Positions 42,014 to 49,150 of a stretch of DNA of 64,000 nt are shown here, piece by piece. The position numbers and the translations under genes were made by a program. The stretch comes from Chryseobacterium daecheongense (GTDB taxonomy: Bacteria > Bacteroidota > Bacteroidia > Flavobacteriales > Weeksellaceae). The notes under the pieces were generated by a model. It saw only the letters and a program-made list of their open reading frames with translations. It did no database searches and had not been told where the DNA came from. Where the stretch lies: positions 1,550,001-1,614,000 of the forward strand of contig NZ_RJTX01000001.1 of NCBI RefSeq assembly GCF_003729955.1, in the 5' to 3' direction. Numbering within the stretch: the stretch's first letter is position 1; the number at the start of each line of letters is the position of its first letter.

Positions 42014-42580
42014 ATGAATAAAGTTATCATATTTTCGGCCCCATCAGGAAGCGGGAAGACAACATTGGTAAAGCATTCTCTGGAAACATTTCCGGAACTT
42101 GAATTTTCTATTTCGTGCACTACAAGACAGCCGAGAGGCAGTGAAGTTCATACAGTAGACTATCATTTTTTAACGCCTGATGAATTCAGACAGAAAATTT
42201 CCGAAGATGCTTTCGTAGAATATGAAGAAGTATATACGGACAAATATTACGGGACTTTAAAATCTGAAGTGGAAAAGATCTGGAATAAGGGAAAAGTAGT
42301 TATTTTTGATGTAGATGTAAAAGGCGGAATTTCCTTAAAAAAATATTTCGGGGAAAAAGCATTGTCTATTTTCATTGAACCTCCTTCCATTGAAGAATTG
42401 GAACGAAGATTGATTACAAGAAATACGGATGATGCGGAAACCATCAAAACCCGTGTAGCAAAGGCGGAAGAGGAAATGACCTATGCTAATGAATTTGATA
42501 AAATCGTAGTGAATACTGATCTGGATGAAGCTAAAAAAGAAATAGAAAATTTAATAAAAAATTTTATCAGTAGCCACTAA
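42014..42580 (+). CDS. gmk: Guanylate kinase
   Basis: Phosphorylates GMP to GDP. The 188-residue protein has the P-loop SAPSGSGKTT (8-17), the GMP-binding SCTTRQPRGSEVHTVDYHF segment (part) and the FIEPPSIEELERRL lid region. It is second in the yicC-gmk-nadA series; nadA begins 38 bp after it. Confidence 0.95.
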   Translation: MNKVIIFSAPSGSGKTTLVKHSLETFPELEFSISCTTRQPRGSEVHTVDYHFLTPDEFRQKISEDAFVEYEEVYTDKYYGTLKSEVEKIWNKGKVVIFDVDVKGGISLKKYFGEKALSIFIEPPSIEELERRLITRNTDDAETIKTRVAKAEEEMTYANEFDKIVVNTDLDEAKKEIENLIKNFISSH

Positions 42581-42618
42581 AAATTTCTACTTTTAAAAAC
42601 AAAAAACATAAGGTTGAT

Positions 42619-43638
42619 ATGAGTACCGAAACATTAGAAAAAGCGAAATCCGCTATTCCGGTTAGAGGATTTTTAGATATAAAAGATATTGCCATTCCGC
42701 AGGGAGAAGATTTGGTGAAGGCTATTCTTGATCTTAAGAAAGAGAAAAATGCAGTGATTCTGGCCCATTATTACCAGCCAGGTGAGATCCAGGATATTGC
42801 TGATTTCCTGGGAGATTCTTTACAATTGGCAAGACAGGCTAAAGAAACCAATGCGGATATGATTGTATTCTGCGGAGTCCATTTCATGGCTGAAGCAGCA
42901 AAAATTTTAAATCCAACTAAAAAAGTAGTTCTTCCGGACACCATGGCGGGATGCTCTTTGGCAGACGGATGCAGTGGAGAAGGGCTAAGAAAAATGCGTG
43001 AACAATATCCTAATGCTTTAGTGGCCACTTACATCAACTGTAACGCAGAAACCAAAGCTGAAAGTGATATCATCGTAACGAGCTCCAATGCTGAAACCGT
43101 AATTGAAGCTTTACCAAAAGACAGACCGATCATTTTCGCTCCGGATAAAAACTTAGGAAGATATCTATCGAAGAAAACCGGCCGTGATATGATCCTTTGG
43201 GACGGAAGCTGTATCGTTCATGAAGCATTTTCTATGGAGAGAATCGCTAAACAAATGGCAGACAATCCTGATGCCAAATTAATTGCACACCCTGAAAGTG
43301 AAGAAGCAGTGTTAAAACTTGCTCATTTTATCGGGTCTACTTCTGCTCTATTGAATTATGTAGAAAAAGACGATTGCCAGAAATTCATCATCGCCACAGA
43401 AGAAGGTATCCTTCACGAAATGAAAAAACGTGCTCCGCACAAAGAGTTGATTCCGGCGTTGGTTTTTGATGAAAGCTGTAACTGTTCGGAGTGTTTCTAT
43501 ATGAAGCGTAATACAATGGAAAAATTATATTTATGCATGAAATATGAGCTTCCGGAGATTCTTATCGATGAAGAACTTCGTTTAAAAGCATTGAAGCCTA
43601 TTGAAGCGATGCTTGATCTTTCAAAAAGCATAAAATAA
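42619..43638 (+). CDS. nadA: Quinolinate synthase A
   Basis: Condenses iminoaspartate with dihydroxyacetone phosphate to quinolinate in NAD synthesis, using a [4Fe-4S] cluster. The 339-residue protein shows AHYYQPGEIQDIADFLGDSL, DTMAGCSLADGC and HPES motifs (parts). Candidate cluster cysteines are at about 112, 198 and 287-292 (CNCSEC). The partners nadB and nadC are not in this window. Confidence 0.94.
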   Translation: MSTETLEKAKSAIPVRGFLDIKDIAIPQGEDLVKAILDLKKEKNAVILAHYYQPGEIQDIADFLGDSLQLARQAKETNADMIVFCGVHFMAEAAKILNPTKKVVLPDTMAGCSLADGCSGEGLRKMREQYPNALVATYINCNAETKAESDIIVTSSNAETVIEALPKDRPIIFAPDKNLGRYLSKKTGRDMILWDGSCIVHEAFSMERIAKQMADNPDAKLIAHPESEEAVLKLAHFIGSTSALLNYVEKDDCQKFIIATEEGILHEMKKRAPHKELIPALVFDESCNCSECFYMKRNTMEKLYLCMKYELPEILIDEELRLKALKPIEAMLDLSKSIK

Positions 43639-43641
43639 AGT

Positions 43642-43670
43642 AAAAGCACTGTTTTCACAGTGCTTTTTTA
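43642..43670. terminator. Bidirectional terminator between nadA and the peptide gene
   Basis: A perfect 9-bp stem (AAAGCACTG / CAGTGCTTT) with a TTTTCA loop and flanking A and T runs. Confidence 0.85.
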
Positions 43671-43674
43671 TTCA

Positions 43675-43875
43675 TTATTCTACTGTGAGAGGGAAACAGG
43701 TCCAAGCAACAATCATCTGTGCTTTACAGCAATCCGTCAAAGCCTGATATTGAGCACAGGTACGCGAAGCCCCTGATCCGGGAGGACCGAACGTTGTACC
43801 AGCCGGGTAAGGACAGCCTCCCAGACAGCCTGAACCCTGAATGTTTTTTAATTCTGATCGTGATAATTTTTTCAT
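43675..43875 (-). CDS. Bacteriocin-like Cys-rich peptide precursor
   Basis: A 66-residue peptide with the short leader MKKLSRSELKNIQG that typifies Chryseobacterium 'bacteriocin-like' precursors, ending in a Gly-Ser-Gly that may be the cleavage site of a double-glycine-type peptidase. The core has six cysteines (17, 21, 40, 49, 50, 60), a Gly/Pro-rich part (GTTFGPPGSG) and a hydrophobic tail. No transporter, peptidase or modifying enzyme lies in the window, so it would need export in trans. Function (antimicrobial, signal or surface peptide) is unknown. Confidence 0.72.
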   Translation of the reverse strand: MKKLSRSELKNIQGSGCLGGCPYPAGTTFGPPGSGASRTCAQYQALTDCCKAQMIVAWTCFPLTVE

Positions 43876-44009
43876 AATAATATGGTTTTGGTTCTATGAG
43901 TTAAATTTAAAATTATACCATAGGAGGCTAACAGGTTTTCCCTGGTATAAATCGCCATTCCTTTTTTTTGCTCTTCTCTCAAAAGCTTTTTTATAATGAT
44001 TCAGTATTT

Positions 44010-44035
44010 ATGATGTACAAATATGATGTACAAAT
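44010..44035. repeat. Perfect tandem direct repeat, 2 x 13 bp
   Basis: ATGATGTACAAAT occurs twice with no gap. Each copy holds the palindrome TGTACA. It could be a paired binding site or a recent duplication. Confidence 0.7.
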
Positions 44036-44159
44036 ATTATTATTAAAAACAAAATTTCATAACTGTAGCGAATCATCAAGTAAGTGTAAGATTTTCTCCG
44101 GGTTTTGTATTTTCAGATATTAATCTCAATTTTATTTTTTGTTTTGATCCTGAATGTGA

Positions 44160-44167
44160 TAATTTTG
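44160..44167 (+). promoter_or_regulatory. -7 promoter box for folB
   Basis: TAATTTTG, 20 nt before the ATG at 44188. Confidence 0.6.
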
Positions 44168-44187
44168 TTCTATAAAAATTGAGAATC

Positions 44188-44556
44188 ATGAGCAAGATCT
44201 TTCTTGAAGACGTAAAAATATATGCCCATCATGGGGTTCTTCCCGAAGAAAACATTATTGGTACTTATTATATCATCAATGCTGAACTCCATACGGATTT
44301 ATGGAAGGCATCTGAGTCTGATGATCTTCATGATACCATAAGCTATGCAGATATTAATGAGGTCATCCATACAGAAATGAAGATCAAATCCAGGCTTTTG
44401 GAACATGTAGCAGGAAGGATGATTTCAAAAATCCATGAAAAATTCCCCCAAATTGATTATATCAGAATCAGGATTACTAAAACAAGCCCGCCCATGCAAG
44501 GGGAAATGAAAGGGGCAAGTATAGAACTCGAAAAAGGTTTTAAACCGGAGAATTAA
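44188..44556 (+). CDS. folB: Dihydroneopterin aldolase
   Basis: Cleaves dihydroneopterin to hydroxymethyl-dihydropterin, the substrate of FolK. About 122 residues from ATG 44188 (an upstream in-frame TTG at 44179 adds three residues and is not preferred). It shows the family motifs FLEDVKIYAHHGVLPEEN, a YADINEVI segment, LLEHVAGRM and a final I.ITKTSPPM strand. It stands apart from folK. Confidence 0.92.
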   Translation: MSKIFLEDVKIYAHHGVLPEENIIGTYYIINAELHTDLWKASESDDLHDTISYADINEVIHTEMKIKSRLLEHVAGRMISKIHEKFPQIDYIRIRITKTSPPMQGEMKGASIELEKGFKPEN

Positions 44557-44592
44557 AAATATTCTTATTTTCGTTGATAAAAACATCAAGAA

Positions 44593-45957
44593 TTGAAATT
44601 CATCAAAATAGTATTTCTGTTGGCTTTTATAACTACTTTCGGACAGAATAGTAGCACTAATCAATTAGCCGTTTACAATTTCCCGAAAATCAAATCCAGC
44701 ATTACGATGCCGGTTACTATTCCGCTTTCGGGGATCAGCAGCATTATCAATTCATCTGTAAAAGATCTCATTTATCAGGATGACTCTTATACGGATAACA
44801 ATAATGACCAGTTCAAGGTAAAAGTCTGGAAGACCCGTCCGATCCGATTGGTAGGGGGAACCAATCAGAACCTTTTAATTGAAGTTCCTTTAAAAATATG
44901 GGCAGAAAAAGGAATCGGCACGTTGGGTGTTTATTCCTATCAGAATACCACTTTCGAAACCGTGATGTATTTCAATTCTGCTTTGAATTTTAAAAATAAC
45001 TGGACCATTACAACCAATACTCAGCCAATGGGCTTTAAATGGGTGACCAAACCAGTTCTGGATTTTGGAAAAATTGAAATTCCCATTACTTCTTTGGTTG
45101 AAAAAAGTTTAAAAGAGCAACAGGAAAAATTCTGTAAGACCATCGACCAGCAAATGGCCTCTCAACTGAATTTCCAGCAATATGCAGTCATGGCATGGAA
45201 TGTTTTTTCACAGCCTTTCCATATTTCCGAAGATTATAACACATGGCTGAAAGTAACTCCTGTAAACGTCAATATCACTCCACTAAAGTTTTACGGAAAC
45301 CAGATCGACACGAATATAGGAATTGATATTTATTCCGAAACCTTTACAGGAAGCAAACCGGAGTCATCTCAACCCATAAAGTCGGCTGCCAATTTTAATT
45401 TTATTCCTCTTCTTGCAGATAAGTTCCTTCTTCAGACTACAGCCAATGTTCCTTTTACTGAAGCCACCCATATTGCGAGAAACATGTTTTTGAATAAGGA
45501 ATATGATGTGCGCGGCTCTAAGGTAAAAATCACGGACATAAAAGTATATGGGGTCGAAAACAGAATTATGATCGAAGCCGAAACGGAAGGATACGTAAAA
45601 GGTAAATCTTTCATTTCAGGAATCCCGGTGTATGATGAAACCAAAAAGAAAATCGTTTTGTCACAGACCAAATTCAACCTGAAAACTTCCAATATACTGC
45701 AAAAAACGGCTACCCTTTTATTCAAAGGCAAAATCGTTAAAATGATTGAGGAAGAATATGGAATTCCTACCCAGGAATTGGAACTTGCTTCCAAAAAAAG
45801 CATTGAAGAAGCATTCAATAAAGAATATTACAAAGGACTGAAAATGAATGGAAAAGTTTTCACCCTGAAACCTGCCAATATTCTTTTAAACCCATCAGGA
45901 ATTACGGCCGTTATTGATACCAATGCCACTTTAAAACTAATGATCAACGGAATTTAA
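44593..45957 (+). CDS. DUF4403-family secreted protein
   Basis: A 454-residue protein with a clear signal peptide (cleavage near TTFGQ/N). It matches the DUF4403 pattern of two related beta-rich halves, beginning ITMPVTIPLSGISSIINSS. The function is unknown; I would guess a periplasmic or surface location. The only start compatible with the signal peptide is a TTG at 44593: an in-frame stop lies 13 bp upstream and no ATG comes before the signal peptide. It is 36 bp after folB and 11 bp before the RDD gene. Confidence 0.8.
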   Translation: MKFIKIVFLLAFITTFGQNSSTNQLAVYNFPKIKSSITMPVTIPLSGISSIINSSVKDLIYQDDSYTDNNNDQFKVKVWKTRPIRLVGGTNQNLLIEVPLKIWAEKGIGTLGVYSYQNTTFETVMYFNSALNFKNNWTITTNTQPMGFKWVTKPVLDFGKIEIPITSLVEKSLKEQQEKFCKTIDQQMASQLNFQQYAVMAWNVFSQPFHISEDYNTWLKVTPVNVNITPLKFYGNQIDTNIGIDIYSETFTGSKPESSQPIKSAANFNFIPLLADKFLLQTTANVPFTEATHIARNMFLNKEYDVRGSKVKITDIKVYGVENRIMIEAETEGYVKGKSFISGIPVYDETKKKIVLSQTKFNLKTSNILQKTATLLFKGKIVKMIEEEYGIPTQELELASKKSIEEAFNKEYYKGLKMNGKVFTLKPANILLNPSGITAVIDTNATLKLMINGI

Positions 45958-45968
45958 AAAACATAGAT

Positions 45969-46478
45969 ATGAGAAGAATTTTAAGTATTGTTGAATACAA
46001 TAAAAGCTCACTAGGGCTTCGATTTGCCAATTTGATTATAGATAGAGTTGTTGTTTTCGCCTTGTTTTTCTTGTTTGGATTATTTTCGTCCATTACTTAT
46101 CAACTATTAAATATTGATTTCTTTATTAGTATCACTGATAAGCTTAGTAATCTCAGCAAAATGGGAGATATGATTTTGACATCAACCGTCTATTTTCTCT
46201 ATCTGCTTTTGATGGAATATTTTACCAAGGGAAGAACAATTGGCAAATATATAACAGGAACTAAAGTAATAAGTACAGATGGCGCTGAACCTTCATTCCA
46301 GGACTATTTTATCCGAAATATTTCAAGGTTTGTTCCTTTTGATGCTCTTTCTTTTTTCGGAACCAATGGATGGCATGATAGCTGGAGCAATACAAGAGTA
46401 ATTAATGTGAAAAAATATGAGTCTGAAAAACAGGCAAAAGCAGATATAAACAGTCTTGGCGAGAAAGAAATTGCCTAA
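45969..46478 (+). CDS. RDD-family membrane protein
   Basis: A 169-residue protein of the RDD family. The name-giving Arg-Asp-Asp is relaxed here to a FANLIIDRVVVFALFF first helix with Asp, followed by a second helix pair and the conserved GRTIGKYITGTKVI loop. It ends with LGEKEIA. RDD proteins are small integral membrane proteins; some act as Na+/H+ antiporters but most are uncharacterised. It precedes the tRNA-Cys gene by 50 bp. Confidence 0.85.
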   Translation: MRRILSIVEYNKSSLGLRFANLIIDRVVVFALFFLFGLFSSITYQLLNIDFFISITDKLSNLSKMGDMILTSTVYFLYLLLMEYFTKGRTIGKYITGTKVISTDGAEPSFQDYFIRNISRFVPFDALSFFGTNGWHDSWSNTRVINVKKYESEKQAKADINSLGEKEIA

Positions 46479-46483
46479 AAAAC

Positions 46484-46514
46484 TTTGATTGATTAATAAA
46501 AATATTTATATTTG
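46484..46514 (+). promoter_or_regulatory. Promoter for tRNA-Cys
   Basis: A -33 TTTG (46484-46487) and a perfect -7 TATATTTG (46507-46514) with 19-bp spacing. It is the best-formed complete promoter in the window. Confidence 0.75.
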
Positions 46515-46528
46515 CACACTTCAAAAAT

Positions 46529-46599
46529 GGTACTTTGGCCGAGCGGCTAGGCAGTGGTCTGCAACACCATCTACAGCGGTTCGAATCCGCTAGGTACCT
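46529..46599 (+). tRNA. tRNA-Cys (anticodon GCA)
   Basis: A 71-nt cloverleaf: acceptor arm GGTACTT with AGGTACC (one G-T pair), D-loop with GAGCGGCTAGGC, anticodon loop CTGCAAC giving GCA, and T-arm GCGGTTCGAATCCGC. The discriminator base is T, as required for tRNA-Cys. No CCA is encoded. It has its own promoter and a strong terminator. Confidence 0.95.
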
Positions 46600-46603
46600 C
46601 ATC

Positions 46604-46638
46604 AAACCTCTAAATTAATTTAGAGGTTTTTTATTTTT
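46604..46638 (+). terminator. Terminator of tRNA-Cys
   Basis: The arms AACCTCTAAATT and AATTTAGAGGTT form a perfect stem followed by a T run. Confidence 0.9.
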
Positions 46639-46707
46639 CTAACAATCTACACTTTACGGAATACCATAATCATGACTTTTGATTTATTAATTCAGGTTGA
46701 ATAAAAA

Positions 46708-46734
46708 AATTCCCCGGATCTCTCCAGGGAAAAA
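46708..46734. repeat. Hairpin unit 1
   Basis: Arms TTCCCCGG and CCAGGGAA with imperfect pairing. A downstream ATGAAAA (46746) is followed by a perfect inverted repeat, ACTCATAC/GTATGAGT (46752-46769). Confidence 0.5.
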
Positions 46735-46853
46735 AACTAATAACCATGAAAACTCATACGAGTATGAGTCACATTGTTAGTAATAAAAATTATGCCAAGT
46801 ATTCTGATATCCAAAAATTGTTGAAAAAAAACGATAAAGTTCTATAAAAAATA

Positions 46854-46881
46854 AAACTTCCTCTTGGGAAGAGGAAGTTTA
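46854..46881. repeat. Hairpin unit 2
   Basis: Arms AACTTCCTCTT and AAGAGGAAGTT. A downstream ATGAAAA is followed by the inverted repeat ATTATGACT/AGTCATAAT (46958-46977). Confidence 0.6.
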
Positions 46882-47051
46882 AAGCATAGATAGTATAAGA
46901 TGAAAAAAAAGTATGTCTTGAATTCTTTAATAAAAATACTACTTCATGACCAAAAGAATTATGACTTCAGTCATAATCAAAAAATAAGTCAGAAAATAAT
47001 ATCATTGAAGCCATTGAATCTTGATTGTATTCAGTAAGCCTATAAAAAAGA

Positions 47052-47076
47052 AACCTCCCATTTTCATGGGAGGAAA
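47052..47076. repeat. Hairpin unit 3
   Basis: Arms CCTCCCATTT/TCATGGGAGG. The following ACACAAATGATGAAAAA is the same as after unit 5. A short inverted repeat TCGAA/TTCGA follows (47103-47117). Confidence 0.65.
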
Positions 47077-47318
47077 AACACAAATGATGAAAAAAAATTA
47101 TTTCGAATGTCTTTCGACAGCTCAAAATTAAAAAATATTCAGCTTTTAGTCAAGAGAAAAGTCAAAATAATCATAAAAATTTTTAAACGAACAATTCTAA
47201 AAAATTATAAAGTGTTATGTTTAAATTTTTTACAACATAAAATTCTTCATTAATCAGTGAGTTTGAAGGATAAAATAAGCACAAAATTAAATTTTCACAT
47301 CAATCCCACATAAAACAG

Positions 47319-47342
47319 AAAACTCCTCAGAAGAGGAGTTAA
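47319..47342 (-). terminator. Hairpin unit 4, probable terminator of the lipoprotein gene at 47372
   Basis: Arms AACTCCTC and GAGGAGTT. On the minus strand it lies 30 bp after the stop codon and is followed by T-rich sequence. It lacks the downstream ATGAAAA of the other units. Confidence 0.65.
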
Positions 47343-47371
47343 AAAAAGTATATGGGGTCTAAAAAAGTGTT

Positions 47372-47608
47372 TTACCTGTTAAGCGAATCAGCTTTATTGT
47401 TATTCATATTCCCATTTCTGGTATTGCTACGATTTATACTATCCTGAGCGGCAGACAGAGTATCTGCCGGAGCCGTGGATGTGATAGTATCCGAAATCGT
47501 ATCATTAGATATTGTTGCAGAATCAATGTTATTGTTATCCTGCGTTTCAGTTTTTTTACAACTTAAAACAAAAAGAGCCATTCCTAGTAATAACAAAAAA
47601 TTTTTCAT
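47372..47608 (-). CDS. Small Ser/Thr/Asp/Asn-rich lipoprotein
   Basis: A 78-residue lipoprotein (lipobox Cys17, LFVLSC). The mature part of about 60 residues is low-complexity and polar (TISNDTISDTITSTAP, then NTRNGNMNNNK) and is probably unstructured. I do not recognise a family. It is flanked by hairpin units 4 and 5 and has a perfect minus-strand -7 box at 47653-47660. Confidence 0.72.
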   Translation of the reverse strand: MKNFLLLLGMALFVLSCKKTETQDNNNIDSATISNDTISDTITSTAPADTLSAAQDSINRSNTRNGNMNNNKADSLNR

Positions 47609-47652
47609 ATATAAAATATTTAAGTGGTTTAGTGGTGTGTAATAATATGATT

Positions 47653-47660
47653 CAAATATA
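47653..47660 (-). promoter_or_regulatory. -7 promoter box for the small lipoprotein
   Basis: The minus strand reads TATATTTG, about 44 nt before the ATG at 47608. Confidence 0.5.
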
Positions 47661-47708
47661 TACAGGAATAATTTGATATTATATGCGTAGAATCATAAAC
47701 CCTATTTT

Positions 47709-47737
47709 CCAAAAAAATAGCCTCCTTTTCAGGAGGC
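47709..47737. repeat. Hairpin unit 5
   Basis: Arms GCCTCCT and AGGAGGC, then ACACAAATGATGAAAAA as after unit 3. A 19-codon ATGATG frame and the inverted repeat ATAGTT/AACTAT (47799-47814) follow. On the minus strand it is T-flanked and could end the gene at 47852. Confidence 0.6.
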
Positions 47738-47851
47738 CGTAAAAACACAAATGATGAAAAATTCTACTCAAAAGTTAAATTCTGAACAGAATATTGTCAT
47801 AGTTGAATAACTATATCTTTTATGATTACTTGCAAAAACTTTGCCTAATCA

Positions 47852-48307
47852 TTATTCTTCCCAGGCAATCGGAACATATATGGTTACATATCCGTCCGCA
47901 TCAACCTGAGCATCAGAGACCGTTGCCACCACTGAACCGTAGCCAACCCAGCCTCCTTGCCCCTGCATTGCAGTGAAAGTATAGGTTCCTTCAGGAAGGC
48001 CATCATAAAATTGAGGAAGAGATTGAAAGCCGCCGCTGCTATAACCATAACTATCGTAAGATTCTCCTGTTGCCACATTCGTAGCCACAAAACCGCCTAA
48101 ATCATAACTTCCTGAAAGTGTTTTCACTCCACTTTGGGAAACCAGTCCATAACGGATTTGATACGTTTCGGTTTTGGAAGCTTCTTTGGAATTTGCTGAA
48201 TGGGTTACCGTTGGAGAATCCATTACTAGATCATCGTTGGAAGTACATGCTGTAACAGTAATTCCCAGCCCTGCAATAAGCAAAGCTTTTAAAGTTGTTT
48301 TTTTCAT
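47852..48307 (-). CDS. Uncharacterised secreted lipoprotein
   Basis: About 151 residues from ATG 48307 (MKKTTLKALLIAGLG), with lipobox Cys21 (VTAC). An in-frame start at 48331 adds eight residues before the signal peptide and is rejected. After a linker rich in Ser, Asn and Glu, the mature domain is Gly/Tyr-rich (GESYDSYGYSSGGFQ, then GQGGWVGYGSVV) with beta-like alternation and a PEGTYTFTAMQG turn, perhaps a small beta-sandwich. Function unknown. Confidence 0.72.
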   Translation of the reverse strand: MKKTTLKALLIAGLGITVTACTSNDDLVMDSPTVTHSANSKEASKTETYQIRYGLVSQSGVKTLSGSYDLGGFVATNVATGESYDSYGYSSGGFQSLPQFYDGLPEGTYTFTAMQGQGGWVGYGSVVATVSDAQVDADGYVTIYVPIAWEE

Positions 48308-48551
48308 AAAAATGTAATTTGGTATATCCAAAGTTAACTTATTTAATATTAACTCAATAACAATTTATTTTATGGAAATAATTTCGGATTTCATTTATCT
48401 TCTAAAAAGCCCGGAAACAAACATAAAAACTAATACGACAATTAAATTTTAAGATTTTTTTGAACTTTTTAACATTACTTAACTTAAACTTGGCTTCATA
48501 ATTGAGAATTAGATAATAGCCAACAGGCTCACAAGTATAAAAATTTGAATT

Positions 48552-49097
48552 ATGAAAAATATAGTATTAGCAGGTTTAATGTCAGTATTTGTAATGACGG
48601 CCTGTAAAAAAGATGACCGAACAGCTGAAAAATCTCTTGAACAACAAAAATTGGAATTCCAGGCTAGACAACTTGAGATTGAAAAACAAAAGCTAGCCAT
48701 TGAAAAAGAAAAAATTGTATACGAAGCCCAGAAAAAGGCAGATAGTATTGCGGAAAGCAAAAAAACAAGAGCTGTGGCAGAAAATAATTCAAGACCACAG
48801 GTGATAAGAGAAACCAGAACAGTATATAGAGACAGAGAAACAAGTTCAGGTTCAGGAAATGGTACTTATGCCAATAATGGAACCAGTTCATCACAAGGTA
48901 CTACTCAGAAAAAAGGAATGAGTAAAGCTGCTAAAGGTACCATCATCGGTACAGTGGGTGGTGCAGCCGCAGGTGCTATCATCAGTAAGAAGAATAGAGG
49001 ACTTGGTGCTGTTATCGGTGGTGTTGTAGGGGGAGCAACCGGTTATACAATTGGTAGATCACAAGATAGAAAAGACGGAAGAGTTCAGCCTCAATAA
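48552..49097 (+). CDS. Lipoprotein with a coiled coil and glycine-zipper
   Basis: A 181-residue lipoprotein (lipobox Cys18, VMTAC). A charged helical stretch with a heptad-like Lys/Glu pattern (about 25-70) is followed by a Ser/Gly/Asn linker. A C-terminal glycine-zipper pair (KGTIIGTVGGAAAGAIIS, then GLGAVIGGVVGGATGY) may insert in or lie on a membrane. Glycine-zipper lipoproteins can help envelope stability, but the role here is unknown. A terminator follows directly. Confidence 0.8.
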   Translation: MKNIVLAGLMSVFVMTACKKDDRTAEKSLEQQKLEFQARQLEIEKQKLAIEKEKIVYEAQKKADSIAESKKTRAVAENNSRPQVIRETRTVYRDRETSSGSGNGTYANNGTSSSQGTTQKKGMSKAAKGTIIGTVGGAAAGAIISKKNRGLGAVIGGVVGGATGYTIGRSQDRKDGRVQPQ

Positions 49098-49118
49098 TAA
49101 ATATATAATAAAACACCA

Positions 49119-49150
49119 AAAGATTGCTTATTTTTAAGCAATCTTTTTTT
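49119..49150 (+). terminator. Terminator running into the next start codon
   Basis: The arms AGATTGCTTA and TAAGCAATCT are followed by seven T and at once by the ATG of the next gene (49151). Confidence 0.85.

Larger units (their letters stand above)
43876..44187. other. 312-bp intergenic region between the peptide gene and folB
   Basis: No further gene is seen. It holds a perfect tandem 13-bp direct repeat (44010-44022 and 44023-44035) and the folB promoter box at 44160. Confidence 0.6.
46639..47371. other. Gene-poor region carrying hairpin units 1-4
   Basis: Over 700 bp without a conventional gene. It holds four of five similar units, each with a pyrimidine-rich left arm and purine-rich right arm flanked by A runs on the plus strand. 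On the plus strand, units 1-3 are followed by small ATG frames of 33, 45 and 15 codons, with unit 1 and 2 frames stopping just before the next hairpin. On the minus strand each hairpin is followed by T and looks like a terminator. Confidence 0.6.

Noticed and set aside
46881..47320. Minus-strand small frames between hairpin units
   Set aside because: The longest that I traced are about 15 codons without a start context. Two TAnnTTTG-like sites exist on this strand, so a non-coding RNA remains possible.
48332..48551. Search for a small gene or RNA between the lipoprotein genes
   Set aside because: Only AT-rich sequence with no clear frame, hairpin with T tail, or perfect -7 box was seen.
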